Positions 33,502-41,843 of a stretch of DNA of 64,000 nt are shown here, piece by piece. Positions within the stretch are counted from its first letter, which is position 1. Every line of letters begins with the position of its first letter. The translations under genes and the position numbers were made by a program. This DNA is from Psychrobacillus mangrovi. GTDB taxonomy: Bacteria; Bacillota; Bacilli; Bacillales_A; Planococcaceae. The DNA lies in assembly GCF_037104765.1 (NCBI RefSeq), contig NZ_JBAWSY010000008.1, positions 69,138 through 133,137 of the forward strand, given 5' to 3'. The notes beneath the pieces were generated by a model. That model searched no databases, was not told the DNA's origin, and worked only from the letters and a program-made list of their open reading frames with translations.

Positions 33502-34623
33502 ATGCAAGAAGAACGCAAACGTATTTTAGATATGGTTGAAAATGGTACTATCACTGCTCAAGAAGCTTTAGGTCTATTAGAGGTACTTGGCAAACAAACA
33601 GCTCCAGAAGTAAAAGCAGAACCACAACATCAGGGTTATGAACAAGGTAGAACACAGCAAAAGCAACAAAACTCCGATTTCATAGAAGACTTAAAAAGAG
33701 ATTTTAACGTAATGGGAGAACGCTTCATGCAGTTCATGCAAGGAACAGTCGATAAAATTAGGGATATTGATTTTGAAATGCCTTTCGGTGAGCCGGTTGT
33801 ATTTCAAGAAAAATTAGCGCTTGAGCAAGCACAATTTGAGGATATATCCATTGATATTGCGAATGGTAAAATCGATATTTATCCTACAGAAGAAGAATCT
33901 ACACATGCAGACGTAACAGTTAAGACATATAAGAATTCTTCCGAAGAAGAGGCTAAAAATCGTTTTCAAAACGATTTTCTGTTTAAAACAGAAGGAAATA
34001 AATTGCGTATATATAGTGATATGAAAACGACATCTGTTCAAGTTACATTATTTGTGCCTAAAAAAGCTTACAACGATATTTCGGCACGTTTATTTAATGG
34101 TGACTTTGGTGCCAAGAGCCTAGAAGTAAAAACACTTAAAGTGAAAACGACAAATGGAAAAGTAAATCTAGATGATATACAGATAGGCAAGGCAGACATT
34201 GAAACAGTAAATGGTTCCGTGCAAGTTCAAAACATCGAGGGTGAATCAGTTGAAGTTGAGACGATTAATGGTCGTATTTATGTAGATGGAAAATTGAAGG
34301 AACTCGAAGGATCTTCAGTCAGTGGACATGTTATCTTAACTACGAAAGATAAAGAAGCTCGTAAAATCGAAGGCACTGCTGTTGCAGGTACTGTAGAATT
34401 ATATGTTAGAAAAGATGTATCGTTAAAAGGAGAAGTTACTTCTCAATTAGGAAAAATTGATGTACAACTATTTGATGTAACTCAGCTAAACCAATCGGAG
34501 CAATTGTTAAATAAGAAAGTTGGTTTTACAAAAATAGTAGATTCCGAAGCAGATCCACTTAGAGTATCTGGAGATGCCAAAACAGGAACAATCCTTGTAC
34601 GCTATACAGTAGAAGGTGAATAA
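33502..34623 (+). CDS. yvlB: DUF4097-family protein YvlB
   Basis: 373 aa. The N-terminal 33 residues (ERKRILDMVENGTITAQEALGLLEVLG) form a SHOCT-like helical hairpin, then a Gln-rich linker and about 240 residues of short beta-strand repeats (VKTTNGKVNLDDIQIGKADIETVNGSVQV...VETINGRIYV) typical of DUF4097. In B. subtilis yvlABCD lie between uvrA and hprK and respond to cell-envelope stress; yvlA, C and D are absent here. No signal peptide. RBS AAAAGGAGG. Role unclear. Confidence 0.87.
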   Translation: MQEERKRILDMVENGTITAQEALGLLEVLGKQTAPEVKAEPQHQGYEQGRTQQKQQNSDFIEDLKRDFNVMGERFMQFMQGTVDKIRDIDFEMPFGEPVVFQEKLALEQAQFEDISIDIANGKIDIYPTEEESTHADVTVKTYKNSSEEEAKNRFQNDFLFKTEGNKLRIYSDMKTTSVQVTLFVPKKAYNDISARLFNGDFGAKSLEVKTLKVKTTNGKVNLDDIQIGKADIETVNGSVQVQNIEGESVEVETINGRIYVDGKLKELEGSSVSGHVILTTKDKEARKIEGTAVAGTVELYVRKDVSLKGEVTSQLGKIDVQLFDVTQLNQSEQLLNKKVGFTKIVDSEADPLRVSGDAKTGTILVRYTVEGE

Positions 34624-34628
34624 AAGAA

Positions 34629-34671
34629 AAGCTGACAGAAGAATTTATTTCTTCCGTCAGCTTTTTTTCTT
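34629..34671 (+). terminator. Terminator after yvlB
   Basis: GCTGACAGAAGAA pairs with TTCTTCCGTCAGC (one G-U pair) around TTTATT, then seven T. Unlike the terminators at loci A and B it is not interrupted by the repeat that follows. Confidence 0.92.
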
Positions 34672-34689
34672 ATAATCTGACTTGTTTTA

Positions 34690-35240
34690 GCACCGTGCTA
34701 TACGTAGTCAAAAGGCAGTTGCCTAATTGGTATCATAAATTATTTTGATTTTTTGTCCATTTTATTGGTTTGGAGAAGTGTCAGCTTACTTTAGCGGGAA
34801 AAGCGAGAAGACTGTCGAGATCCTGCAGGAGCGTAGCGAGGGCACTGAAAAAGTCTATAGTATTTGACTTTACTAATAATGTCGTCCGATAAATAAGAAA
34901 ATCGTTGAAACGGCTCCCTTTCCGCGGGCGTTGCCTTAGCCTCCTCGCTGCGCTGCGGGGTCTTCGGCTAACGTTATTCCCGCAGGAGTGTCACCTTTTT
35001 CAACGATTTTCTATAAATACTATTTGAATAAATGTAAGTGAAAAAAATTCACTCTGTTAATGGCATGATGATTTACTAATTAAAAAGCGGATAATAGTTA
35101 ATTGTAGTGGAAGGCGGCGACTCCAGCCGGAATAGCATGAGCTGAAGACCCTGGACTGAGCGTAGCGAGGGAAGCGGCTGAAGCCATGCCGGCGGAACGC
35201 GTCCGCCTGGAACGGAAATTAACGGGTCCAAAACAAAAAA
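34690..35240. mobile_element. GC-rich mosaic repeat element, locus C
   Basis: About 550 bases between the yvlB terminator and the amidase terminator. The left end shares TCAAAAGGCAGTT with locus A (14761 region). Block 1 is at about 34769-34847, block 2 (outer stem GAAAATCGTTGAAA at 34897 and TTTTTCAACGATTTTC to 35011) and block 3 (35088-35226). Blocks 2 and 3 differ from A by only a few bases. No right-end CAGTCTG is present and no flanking terminator duplication was found. No transposase. Confidence 0.72.
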
Positions 35241-35276
35241 GTGAGTATGTGAACGAAATGTCGTTACATACTCACT
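35228..35276 (-). terminator. Terminator of the amidase gene
   Basis: On the minus strand GTGAGTATGT...ACATACTCAC (with AACGA/TCGTT inside) is followed by TTTTTTGTTTTGG. Confidence 0.85.
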
Positions 35277-35325
35277 AAGAGATACCTTTTCAGTCCCTTC
35301 TTCAGATGGGACCTTTGTTATTATT

Positions 35326-35865
35326 TTATATCCAACGTAGAATTGCAAAGGCAATTGCTTTTGCGCAAAGTATTCTATATAACCTTGATTGAAGTAATGT
35401 TGCTTCTATTTTATTTGTCATAAAACCACATTCCACTAACACTGCAGGCATTTTTGTGTCGCGAAGAACTGCAAAATCAGCTTGTTTTACTCCACGGTTT
35501 TTGCCTTTTGAAAGAGAACATAATGAATCCTGAATATACTTTGCAAGTAACTTAGATTGTTCCGAAGGTCTTGTATACGTAAATGTTTCAATACCGCTCG
35601 TGTTATTCCAGGTAGTGCCAAATGCATTAGCATGTATTGAAATAAATACGTCCACTCCAAGTTTATTGGCAAGTGTAGTCCTTTCATGAAGGGCAACATC
35701 TAAATTGCCTAGATGACTTACCAAAACGATCAACCCACAATCCTCTAATTCCTTTTTTAGGAAACCCACAACAGCCGCATTAAATTCAAATTCCTTCATT
35801 TTCCCATCTGGTGTCCTTTTTCCAATTGTATCTGGTCCGTGGCCAGCATCTAGCATAATTTTCAT
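35326..35865 (-). CDS. N-acetylmuramoyl-L-alanine amidase (Amidase_3 domain)
   Basis: 179 aa, a bare Amidase_3 catalytic domain. Zinc ligands appear as His9 in DAGHGPD, a Glu in MKEFEFN (about 25-27), His in SIHANAFG (about 77), and the catalytic Glu in VECGFMTN (about 146). It would cleave the MurNAc-L-Ala bond in peptidoglycan. There is no signal peptide and no cell-wall-binding repeat, as in cytoplasmic phage-type endolysins or lysozyme-like autolysins, so how it reaches the wall is unclear. GGGAGAG precedes the ATG. Inserted between yvlB and hprK, with no phage genes nearby. Confidence 0.82.
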   Translation of the reverse strand: MKIMLDAGHGPDTIGKRTPDGKMKEFEFNAAVVGFLKKELEDCGLIVLVSHLGNLDVALHERTTLANKLGVDVFISIHANAFGTTWNNTSGIETFTYTRPSEQSKLLAKYIQDSLCSLSKGKNRGVKQADFAVLRDTKMPAVLVECGFMTNKIEATLLQSRLYRILCAKAIAFAILRWI

Positions 35866-35989
35866 AAATGAATCTCTCCCTTCTTTAAATAAATAGAAGA
35901 AGAAAAGATAAATGGATACTAATAAATATAGTAATCATGCTAAAATAAGAACTATGTGAGAAATAGTAGCGAGAAAGGGGTCTCAAAAT

Positions 35990-36925
35990 ATGGCACATGT
36001 GACGACAAAGGACGTAAAAGAAAAGTTCAACCTCACATTAATTAGTGGAGAAGAAGGTATAGGTCGGCATATTGCATTAAGTGATATATCACGACCTGGA
36101 ATAGAAATGGCAGGTTATTTTACACATTACCCATCTAATCGCATTCAACTATTAGGAAAAACAGAAATTTCCTTTTTTCAGCTATTAGAACGAAATGAAA
36201 AAGAAGAGCGTATGAAAAAGCTCTGTGCTCCTGATACGCCAGTAATTATCGTTTCACACGGTATGGAAGTTCCAGAAGAATTAATAGAAGCTTCCAATCA
36301 AAATTCTGTTCCAGTACTAACTACTAGTATGGCTACAACTCGATTTTCGAGTATGCTAACTAACTTTTTAGAAAGTATGCTTGCACCTACTACAGCAGTT
36401 CATGGTGTATTAGTTGATATATATGGAGTCGGCGTATTAATTACTGGTAAAAGTGGTGTTGGGAAAAGTGAGACAGCCCTTGAGCTCGTGAAGAGAGGTC
36501 ATCGACTAGTTGCCGATGATTGTGTGGAAATTCGTCAAGAAGGTGAAGATACACTAGTTGGTAGTGCTCCAAAACTAATTGAGCATCTTTTAGAAATACG
36601 AGGGCTAGGCATAATTGATATTATGACTATGTTCGGGGCTAGTGCAATCCGTACATATAAGCGTATTACATTAGTAATTGATCTAGAATTATGGGATGCC
36701 GAAAAAACGTATGAGCGGCTTGGACTAGAAGAAGAGAAAATGGAAATATTTGATACAGCAATAACAAAGCTAACCGTACCAGTTCGACCAGGTCGAAACT
36801 TGGCAGTAATAATTGAAGTAGCGGCGATGAACCATCGATTAAAACGAATGGGCGTCAATGCTGCAGAAGACTTTGCGAAACGATTAGATGATGTAATTAG
36901 TCAAAATGGAGAAAATGAATATTAA
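35990..36925 (+). CDS. hprK: HPr kinase/phosphorylase
   Basis: 311 aa, standard length. The P-loop GKSGVGKS (153-160) and signature LLEIRGLGIIDI (200-211) define the family. It phosphorylates Ser46 of HPr and of Crh (encoded at 52077) when fructose-1,6-bisphosphate is high, and dephosphorylates them with phosphate, so it sets CcpA-dependent carbon catabolite control. RBS AAAGGGG. First gene of a run with lgt, yvoD, ppaX and yvoF; all are closely spaced and probably co-transcribed. Confidence 0.97.
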   Translation: MAHVTTKDVKEKFNLTLISGEEGIGRHIALSDISRPGIEMAGYFTHYPSNRIQLLGKTEISFFQLLERNEKEERMKKLCAPDTPVIIVSHGMEVPEELIEASNQNSVPVLTTSMATTRFSSMLTNFLESMLAPTTAVHGVLVDIYGVGVLITGKSGVGKSETALELVKRGHRLVADDCVEIRQEGEDTLVGSAPKLIEHLLEIRGLGIIDIMTMFGASAIRTYKRITLVIDLELWDAEKTYERLGLEEEKMEIFDTAITKLTVPVRPGRNLAVIIEVAAMNHRLKRMGVNAAEDFAKRLDDVISQNGENEY

Positions 36926-36949
36926 TCAAACGATTGAAAGGAGTTTCAT

Positions 36950-37759
36950 ATGAATTTATTACAGGCTATCGATCCAATAGCTTTTTCGCTTGGACCATTA
37001 GAAGTTAGATGGTACGGAGTGATAATTGCGTTTGGGATTATACTTGCGTTTATAGTAGCACAACGTGAGATGGTGAAGCGTGGTTTTCATCCAGAGTACT
37101 TAACGGATTTATTAATTTGGGCTGTTCCTTTAGCAATAGTTGGGGCAAGAATATACTATGTGATATTTAAGTGGGATTTCTATAGTCAAAATCCAGAAAA
37201 AATTATTCAAATTTGGAATGGAGGAATAGCAATTCATGGTGCTTTAATAGCTTCATTTTTAACTGCTTATTTCTTTACGAAAAAAAGGGGTACTTCTTTT
37301 TGGAAGGTTACAGATGTTGTAGCTCCTAGTTTATTAATCGGCCAAGCAGTTGGACGTTGGGGTAATTTTATGAATCAGGAAGCACACGGAGGGGAAGTAA
37401 CGAGAACTTTCTTAGAAAACTTGATGCTACCAAACTGGATAATAGAGCAAATGTACATAGATGGTAAATACTATCATCCGACATTTTTATACGAATCCGT
37501 CTGGAATTTTATTGGAGTAATAATATTAATTTCACTTCGTAAAGTAAATTTACGACGTGGAGAAATTTTCTTATTGTATATCATCTGGTATTCTGTAGGG
37601 CGTTTCTTTATTGAGGGTATGAGAACGGATAGTCTTTATTTGATTGGGGATTTAAGAACTGCTCAAGTCGTTTCACTACTAGGCATTATCATAGCATTAA
37701 GTTTAATTGTTTATAGAAGAATTACTGTTAAGCCTGTGGTGCATTATTTAGATAAGTAA
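36950..37759 (+). CDS. lgt: Prolipoprotein diacylglyceryl transferase
   Basis: 269 aa, seven membrane segments. IHGALIASFLTAYFF and the Lgt signature GQAVGRWGNFMNQEAHGG (about 135-152) are present, then YYHPTFLYESVWNF. It attaches diacylglycerol from phosphatidylglycerol to the lipobox cysteine of prolipoproteins, for example the lipoprotein at 3760. GAAAGGAG precedes ATG. Confidence 0.97.
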   Translation: MNLLQAIDPIAFSLGPLEVRWYGVIIAFGIILAFIVAQREMVKRGFHPEYLTDLLIWAVPLAIVGARIYYVIFKWDFYSQNPEKIIQIWNGGIAIHGALIASFLTAYFFTKKRGTSFWKVTDVVAPSLLIGQAVGRWGNFMNQEAHGGEVTRTFLENLMLPNWIIEQMYIDGKYYHPTFLYESVWNFIGVIILISLRKVNLRRGEIFLLYIIWYSVGRFFIEGMRTDSLYLIGDLRTAQVVSLLGIIIALSLIVYRRITVKPVVHYLDK

Positions 37760-37776
37760 GGAAAGTAGGGAAAGGG

Positions 37777-38718
37777 TTGGAAATTTTAAAAAGGGGTTTA
37801 TTAGCTGGGCTTAAAACTACATGGACTTTAAGTAAGATAATATTTCCTATCACATTACTTGTCGTCATATTGCAATATACACCCATTTTTCCTTGGATTA
37901 TTCAGGTCATTTCTCCATTTATGGAACTTATCGGTTTACGTGGAGAGGCGGCAATTCCGCTAGTCCTTGGAAATGGTCTAAATCTATATGCTGCAATTGG
38001 CGGAATTCTTTCATTAGAACTGACTGTAAAAGAGGTATTTATATTAGCCACAATGCTTTCTTTTTCTCATAATATTTTTATTGAAACGGGTGTTGCGCTT
38101 CGAGTAGGAGTAAAACTGTGGATCGTATTAGTTGTTCGATTTGGGTTAGCGATACTTTCTGCTGTTATTATTAATTTGGTATGGCAGGGTGGCGGAGAGA
38201 TAGCTAAATATGGCATAACTACTGCAACTCAGCAGATTCCAGATGGCTGGTTAGAAATAGTGATCTTGGGCTTACAAAAAGCGACGTTCGGCGTCTTGCA
38301 ATTGGCGATAATTGTAATACCGTTAATGGTAATTATTCAGTTTTTAAAGGAAAAAGGTTATTTACAAAAATTCTCAGAAATGATAGGTCCATTTACAAAA
38401 ATAATTGGATTAAAACCAAATGCCTCCTTAACTATAGTTATAGGATTAGTTATGGGGTTAGCAATTGGAGCTGGGATAATGATTCAAGCAGTAAAAGAAG
38501 ATGGTGTAAGTAAAAAGGATGCAACGATTGCTTTTATTTTCTTAGTTGCTTGTCATGCTGTGATTGAAGATACATTAATCTTTATTCCATTAGGAATTCC
38601 AATACTACCATTATTTTTAGTTCGAATTACGACAGCATTCGTCTTAACGATTATTGTAGCTTATTTATGGAATAAAGTGGAGCAGACAAAACAAGAGGAA
38701 GTGGCGGCACAATCATGA
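37777..38718 (+). CDS. yvoD: Nucleoside-recognition (gate) domain membrane protein YvoD
   Basis: 313 aa with two gate domains: one in TTWTLSKIIFPITLLVVIL to the mid-protein and the second in GLQKATFGVLQLAIIVIPLMVIIQFL; about eight hydrophobic segments. The start is TTG 37777. In B. subtilis it also lies between lgt and hprP/ppaX. Related proteins include spore-maturation proteins SpmA/B. Function unknown. It overlaps ppaX by 4 nt (ATGA). Confidence 0.85.
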   Translation: MEILKRGLLAGLKTTWTLSKIIFPITLLVVILQYTPIFPWIIQVISPFMELIGLRGEAAIPLVLGNGLNLYAAIGGILSLELTVKEVFILATMLSFSHNIFIETGVALRVGVKLWIVLVVRFGLAILSAVIINLVWQGGGEIAKYGITTATQQIPDGWLEIVILGLQKATFGVLQLAIIVIPLMVIIQFLKEKGYLQKFSEMIGPFTKIIGLKPNASLTIVIGLVMGLAIGAGIMIQAVKEDGVSKKDATIAFIFLVACHAVIEDTLIFIPLGIPILPLFLVRITTAFVLTIIVAYLWNKVEQTKQEEVAAQS

Positions 38719-39368
38719 GAGATGCCTATAAAGCTTTACTATTCGATTTTGATGGTACACTACTAAATACAAACGAACTTATTATCGAAACATTTTTACA
38801 TGTTTTAGGAGAAAAATTTCCTGGGAAATATAATAGAGACAGCGTTTTGCCTTTTTTAGGGCCTACTTTAGTAGAATCTTTCAATACAATTGACCCTAAT
38901 CTAACGGAAGCACTTATTGAAGCCTACAGATCATGGAATATACAAATGCATGACCAAATGGCGATCCCTTTTGATGGAGTTGTAGATACACTGTATAAAT
39001 TGAAAGAAGAAGGTTACAAATTAGCTATCGTGTCGACAAAAAGACGAGTTATGATTGATAGAGGCATTAAGCTGATGCAATGTGAAAATGTATTCGACAC
39101 AATTGTGGGTATAGATGATGTTAAACAACCAAAACCAGACCCCGAACCAATTGAACTGGCCCTTAAGAGACTAAATGTAAAAAAAGAGGATTCTCTAATG
39201 ATTGGTGACAATTTACATGACATAGTTGGAGGCCAGAGGGCTGGGGTAGATACTGCTGCAGTTGCATGGTCCTTAAAAGGAGAAGCCTTTTTAGCTACTT
39301 TTCTTCCTACTTATATGATACATCATATAAGTGATTTGCTAATTATTGCGAAGGGGCAAAGAGTATGA
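38715..39368 (+). CDS. ppaX: Pyrophosphatase PpaX (HAD family)
   Basis: 217 aa. HAD motif I FDFDGTLL (Asp11 and Asp13), motif II IVSTKR, motif III with Lys in KQPKPDPEP and motif IV MIGDNLHDIVGG. In bacilli it hydrolyses the pyrophosphate produced by HPrK during P-Ser-HPr dephosphorylation. It starts 4 nt inside yvoD and ends 4 nt inside yvoF. Confidence 0.94.
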   Translation: MRDAYKALLFDFDGTLLNTNELIIETFLHVLGEKFPGKYNRDSVLPFLGPTLVESFNTIDPNLTEALIEAYRSWNIQMHDQMAIPFDGVVDTLYKLKEEGYKLAIVSTKRRVMIDRGIKLMQCENVFDTIVGIDDVKQPKPDPEPIELALKRLNVKKEDSLMIGDNLHDIVGGQRAGVDTAAVAWSLKGEAFLATFLPTYMIHHISDLLIIAKGQRV

Positions 39369-39871
39369 GAAAGACTGAAAGGTATCCGGTGAGTGGAGCG
39401 AATTCCTTGTGGCATGTGTACGATACAGTTCCATTTTGGAAAGTTGTTAAAAATTTTATTTTTATCCAAGCAGCACGGTACTCTCCATTTTTAAGTTGGA
39501 AAAACTTCTTTTATCGTACCTTTTTAAAGATGAAAGTCGGGAATGAGACTTCTTTTGCTTTAATGGTTATGGTGGATGTGATGTTTCCAGAGCGTATTAA
39601 AGTTGGTGATAATTCCATCATTGGGTACAATACAACGATTTTAGCACATGAATATTTAATAGACGAATATCGTATTGGTGATGTTATTATTGGCGATCGA
39701 GTGTTGATTGGTGCCAATTCTACGATTTTACCTGGAGTGACAATTGGTAATGATGCAATCGTATCGGCTGCAACGCTTGTAAATAGTGATGTGCCAGAAG
39801 GATGCTTTGTTGGAGGAAATCCGATGCGCATTATTTACACGAAAGAAGAAATGTTAGAACGCAATAGATGA
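39365..39871 (+). CDS. yvoF: Acyltransferase YvoF (left-handed beta-helix)
   Basis: 168 aa. Hexapeptide repeats are visible from about residue 75 on: IKVGDNSIIGYNTTILAHEYLI, VIIGDRVLIGANSTILPGVTIGNDAIVSAATLVNSDVPEGCFVGGNP. The HEY after ILA resembles the catalytic His region of LacA/CysE acyltransferases. Acceptor unknown. It ends the hprK operon, and a terminator follows. Confidence 0.87.
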   Translation: MRKTERYPVSGANSLWHVYDTVPFWKVVKNFIFIQAARYSPFLSWKNFFYRTFLKMKVGNETSFALMVMVDVMFPERIKVGDNSIIGYNTTILAHEYLIDEYRIGDVIIGDRVLIGANSTILPGVTIGNDAIVSAATLVNSDVPEGCFVGGNPMRIIYTKEEMLERNR

Positions 39872-39876
39872 AATAG

Positions 39877-39927
39877 AAAAGCTATTCTAATTAGACAGTA
39901 GGCTCTAGTTGAATGGCTTTTTTTATA
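39877..39927 (+). terminator. Terminator after yvoF
   Basis: AAAGCTATTC and GAATGGCTTT form a stem around about 25 bases, then seven T. Confidence 0.65.
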
Positions 39928-39946
39928 CATAAAAAAGTGAAGTGTG

Positions 39947-39975
39947 TTGACGAATGGTTTAAAATAAGATAAAAT
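39947..39975 (+). promoter_or_regulatory. Promoter of the his operon
   Basis: TTGACG (39947-39952), 17 bp, TAAAAT (39970-39975). The leader to hisZ is about 55 nt and I see no T-box or His-codon leader peptide. Confidence 0.75.
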
Positions 39976-40034
39976 TTAAATAATTTATCGTATTAGTACT
40001 CTAGTGTATTAAAGTGAACTTAGGAGTGAACAAC

Positions 40035-41213
40035 ATGAGTAAAATTCAAATGTTTGAGAAACCTTTAGGAATGCGAGACTCATTCCCTGAAGTGTATGAA
40101 CAGAAAGAATATATACGTTCTATAGCGAGAGACTTTATTCGAAACAAAGGATATGACTTTATTAAAACGCCATCAGTGGAGTATTTTGAGACGATAGGAA
40201 GAGCCTCTGCTATTGATGAGTCCTCTCTTTTTAAATTGGTAGACAATCAAGGGGAAATGCTTGTATTACGGCCAGATATGACTACACCGATTGCGAGAAT
40301 TGCGGCTGCAAAACTATTAAAGGAAAAAAATCCATTACGATTAGCCTACTATGCAAATGTATTTCGTGCACAGCAAAGAGAAGGTGGAAGACCAGCTGAA
40401 TTTGAACAGTTGGGGCTCGAGTTAATCGGTGATTTTAGTGCTTATGGTGATAGCGAAATCATACATACAGCAGTAGAACTTGTGAAAGAACTTGGTGTGG
40501 AGAGTTTTCGTATTACAATTGGAAACGCTGGATTGTTAACTGCGATATTGAAAAATAATACTGATACAGAAAAACAAGTAGATTCGTTGCGACAACTGTT
40601 AGTCGAAAAGAACTTTGTAGGTTTTGAACAGAAGTTAGAGGACTTAGAGTTACAACAAAATCAAAAAGAGAATCTTACGAATTTGATTGAATATACGGTG
40701 GAATCTAAAGCTTTAGAGGAGTTTCGTCAATTTTTAACAAATGACCAACAGTACTTAATGGATCAAGTAGATCAACTTCGAGATTTACTAGAGTTGCAAT
40801 TAAGTGATATTTCCATTGTATCCTTCGATTTTACACTAACTAGTCATATGAGCTATTACACAGGTATGCTTTTTGAAATCCATGCTGCAGGAAGTGGTTT
40901 TCCTATTGGCAATGGCGGAAGATACGATGCGTTATTTAATCATTTTAATGAAAAAGTTGGGGCTACTGGATTTGGAATTAGAGTAGATAGACTTTTAGAG
41001 GTTCTACCTAAAAATGAACTTAAAGAAAAGCATACGTTAATTTTATTTCAAGAGGGACTTTATTCAAAAGCTAGTGAACTTGCAGAAGAACGAAGAAATA
41101 AAGCGGAACGAGTTACGCTTCAATATATGGGAAGTGTAAATGATATTGATGCATATATAAAGACATTTGATGATGTTATTAGTGTCTCAGAAGGTGGTTC
41201 TTTACGTGAATGA
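40035..41213 (+). CDS. hisZ: ATP phosphoribosyltransferase regulatory subunit
   Basis: 392 aa, a HisRS-like catalytic fold without the tRNA-binding domain. It opens MFEKPLGMRDSFPEVYE, with LVLRPDMTTPIAR (motif 2) and YANVFRAQQREGGRPAEFEQLGLELIG, and GGRYDALFNHF near 300. It pairs with the short HisG (next gene) to make phosphoribosyl-ATP and to bind histidine for feedback control. ATG 40035 follows TTAGGAGTG. First gene of the his operon. Confidence 0.95.
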   Translation: MSKIQMFEKPLGMRDSFPEVYEQKEYIRSIARDFIRNKGYDFIKTPSVEYFETIGRASAIDESSLFKLVDNQGEMLVLRPDMTTPIARIAAAKLLKEKNPLRLAYYANVFRAQQREGGRPAEFEQLGLELIGDFSAYGDSEIIHTAVELVKELGVESFRITIGNAGLLTAILKNNTDTEKQVDSLRQLLVEKNFVGFEQKLEDLELQQNQKENLTNLIEYTVESKALEEFRQFLTNDQQYLMDQVDQLRDLLELQLSDISIVSFDFTLTSHMSYYTGMLFEIHAAGSGFPIGNGGRYDALFNHFNEKVGATGFGIRVDRLLEVLPKNELKEKHTLILFQEGLYSKASELAEERRNKAERVTLQYMGSVNDIDAYIKTFDDVISVSEGGSLRE

Positions 41214-41835
41214 TTTAACGATTGCAATGCCAAAAGGGCGCATTTTTGAAGAAGCATATGAATTATTTGTTGAAGCAGGATTTGATTTGCCAAAAGAAAT
41301 TAATGATTCTAGGAAGTTGATTGTAGAAGCTCCTAACGAAAATATAAAATTTATATTAGCAAAACCAATGGATGTGCCTGTTTATGTGGAGCATGGGGTT
41401 GCAGACATCGGAATTGCTGGAAAAGATGTATTATTAGAACAGCATCGGGATGTCCATGAATTACTCGATTTATATATAAGCAAATGCTATATAGCAACAG
41501 CAGGGCTACCTAACACTCAAATGAATGAGATTGCTCCAAGAGTAGCAACGAAATACCCGACAATTGCCACTAATTTTTATAAAGAAAAAGGAGAGCAAGT
41601 GGAGATTATCGAGCTTAATGGTTCTATAGAGTTAGCCCCAATGATTGGTTTAGCAGATAGAATTGTCGATATAGTTTCTACTGGTCAAACGTTAAAAGAA
41701 AATGGACTAGTGGAATATGAAAAAATTGTTGAAATCTCTTCTCGATTAATTGTTAACCCAGTGAGCTATCGTGTGAAACGCGAAAGAATAAAAGAGTTCG
41801 TTGCACAATTAAAAAATGAATTACATAAAAGGTAG
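41206..41835 (+). CDS. hisG: ATP phosphoribosyltransferase, short form
   Basis: 209 aa, the short HisG that needs HisZ. LTIAMPKGRIFEEAYELF opens the protein; DIGIAGKDVLLE and the PRPP loop region GLADRIVDIVSTGQTLKENGL (about 155-175) are intact. GTG 41206 overlaps the last 8 nt of hisZ and follows GAAGGTGG. First step of histidine synthesis. Confidence 0.95.
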   Translation: MNDLTIAMPKGRIFEEAYELFVEAGFDLPKEINDSRKLIVEAPNENIKFILAKPMDVPVYVEHGVADIGIAGKDVLLEQHRDVHELLDLYISKCYIATAGLPNTQMNEIAPRVATKYPTIATNFYKEKGEQVEIIELNGSIELAPMIGLADRIVDIVSTGQTLKENGLVEYEKIVEISSRLIVNPVSYRVKRERIKEFVAQLKNELHKR

Positions 41836-41843
41836 GGAATCTT

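Noticed and set aside
35076..35354. 92-codon minus-strand frame at repeat locus C
   Set aside because: It crosses the amidase terminator and block 3 of the repeat and overlaps the amidase 3' end; no RBS.
39976..40034. T-box or His leader peptide for the his operon
   Set aside because: The leader is about 55 nt, with no T-box consensus and no run of His codons.
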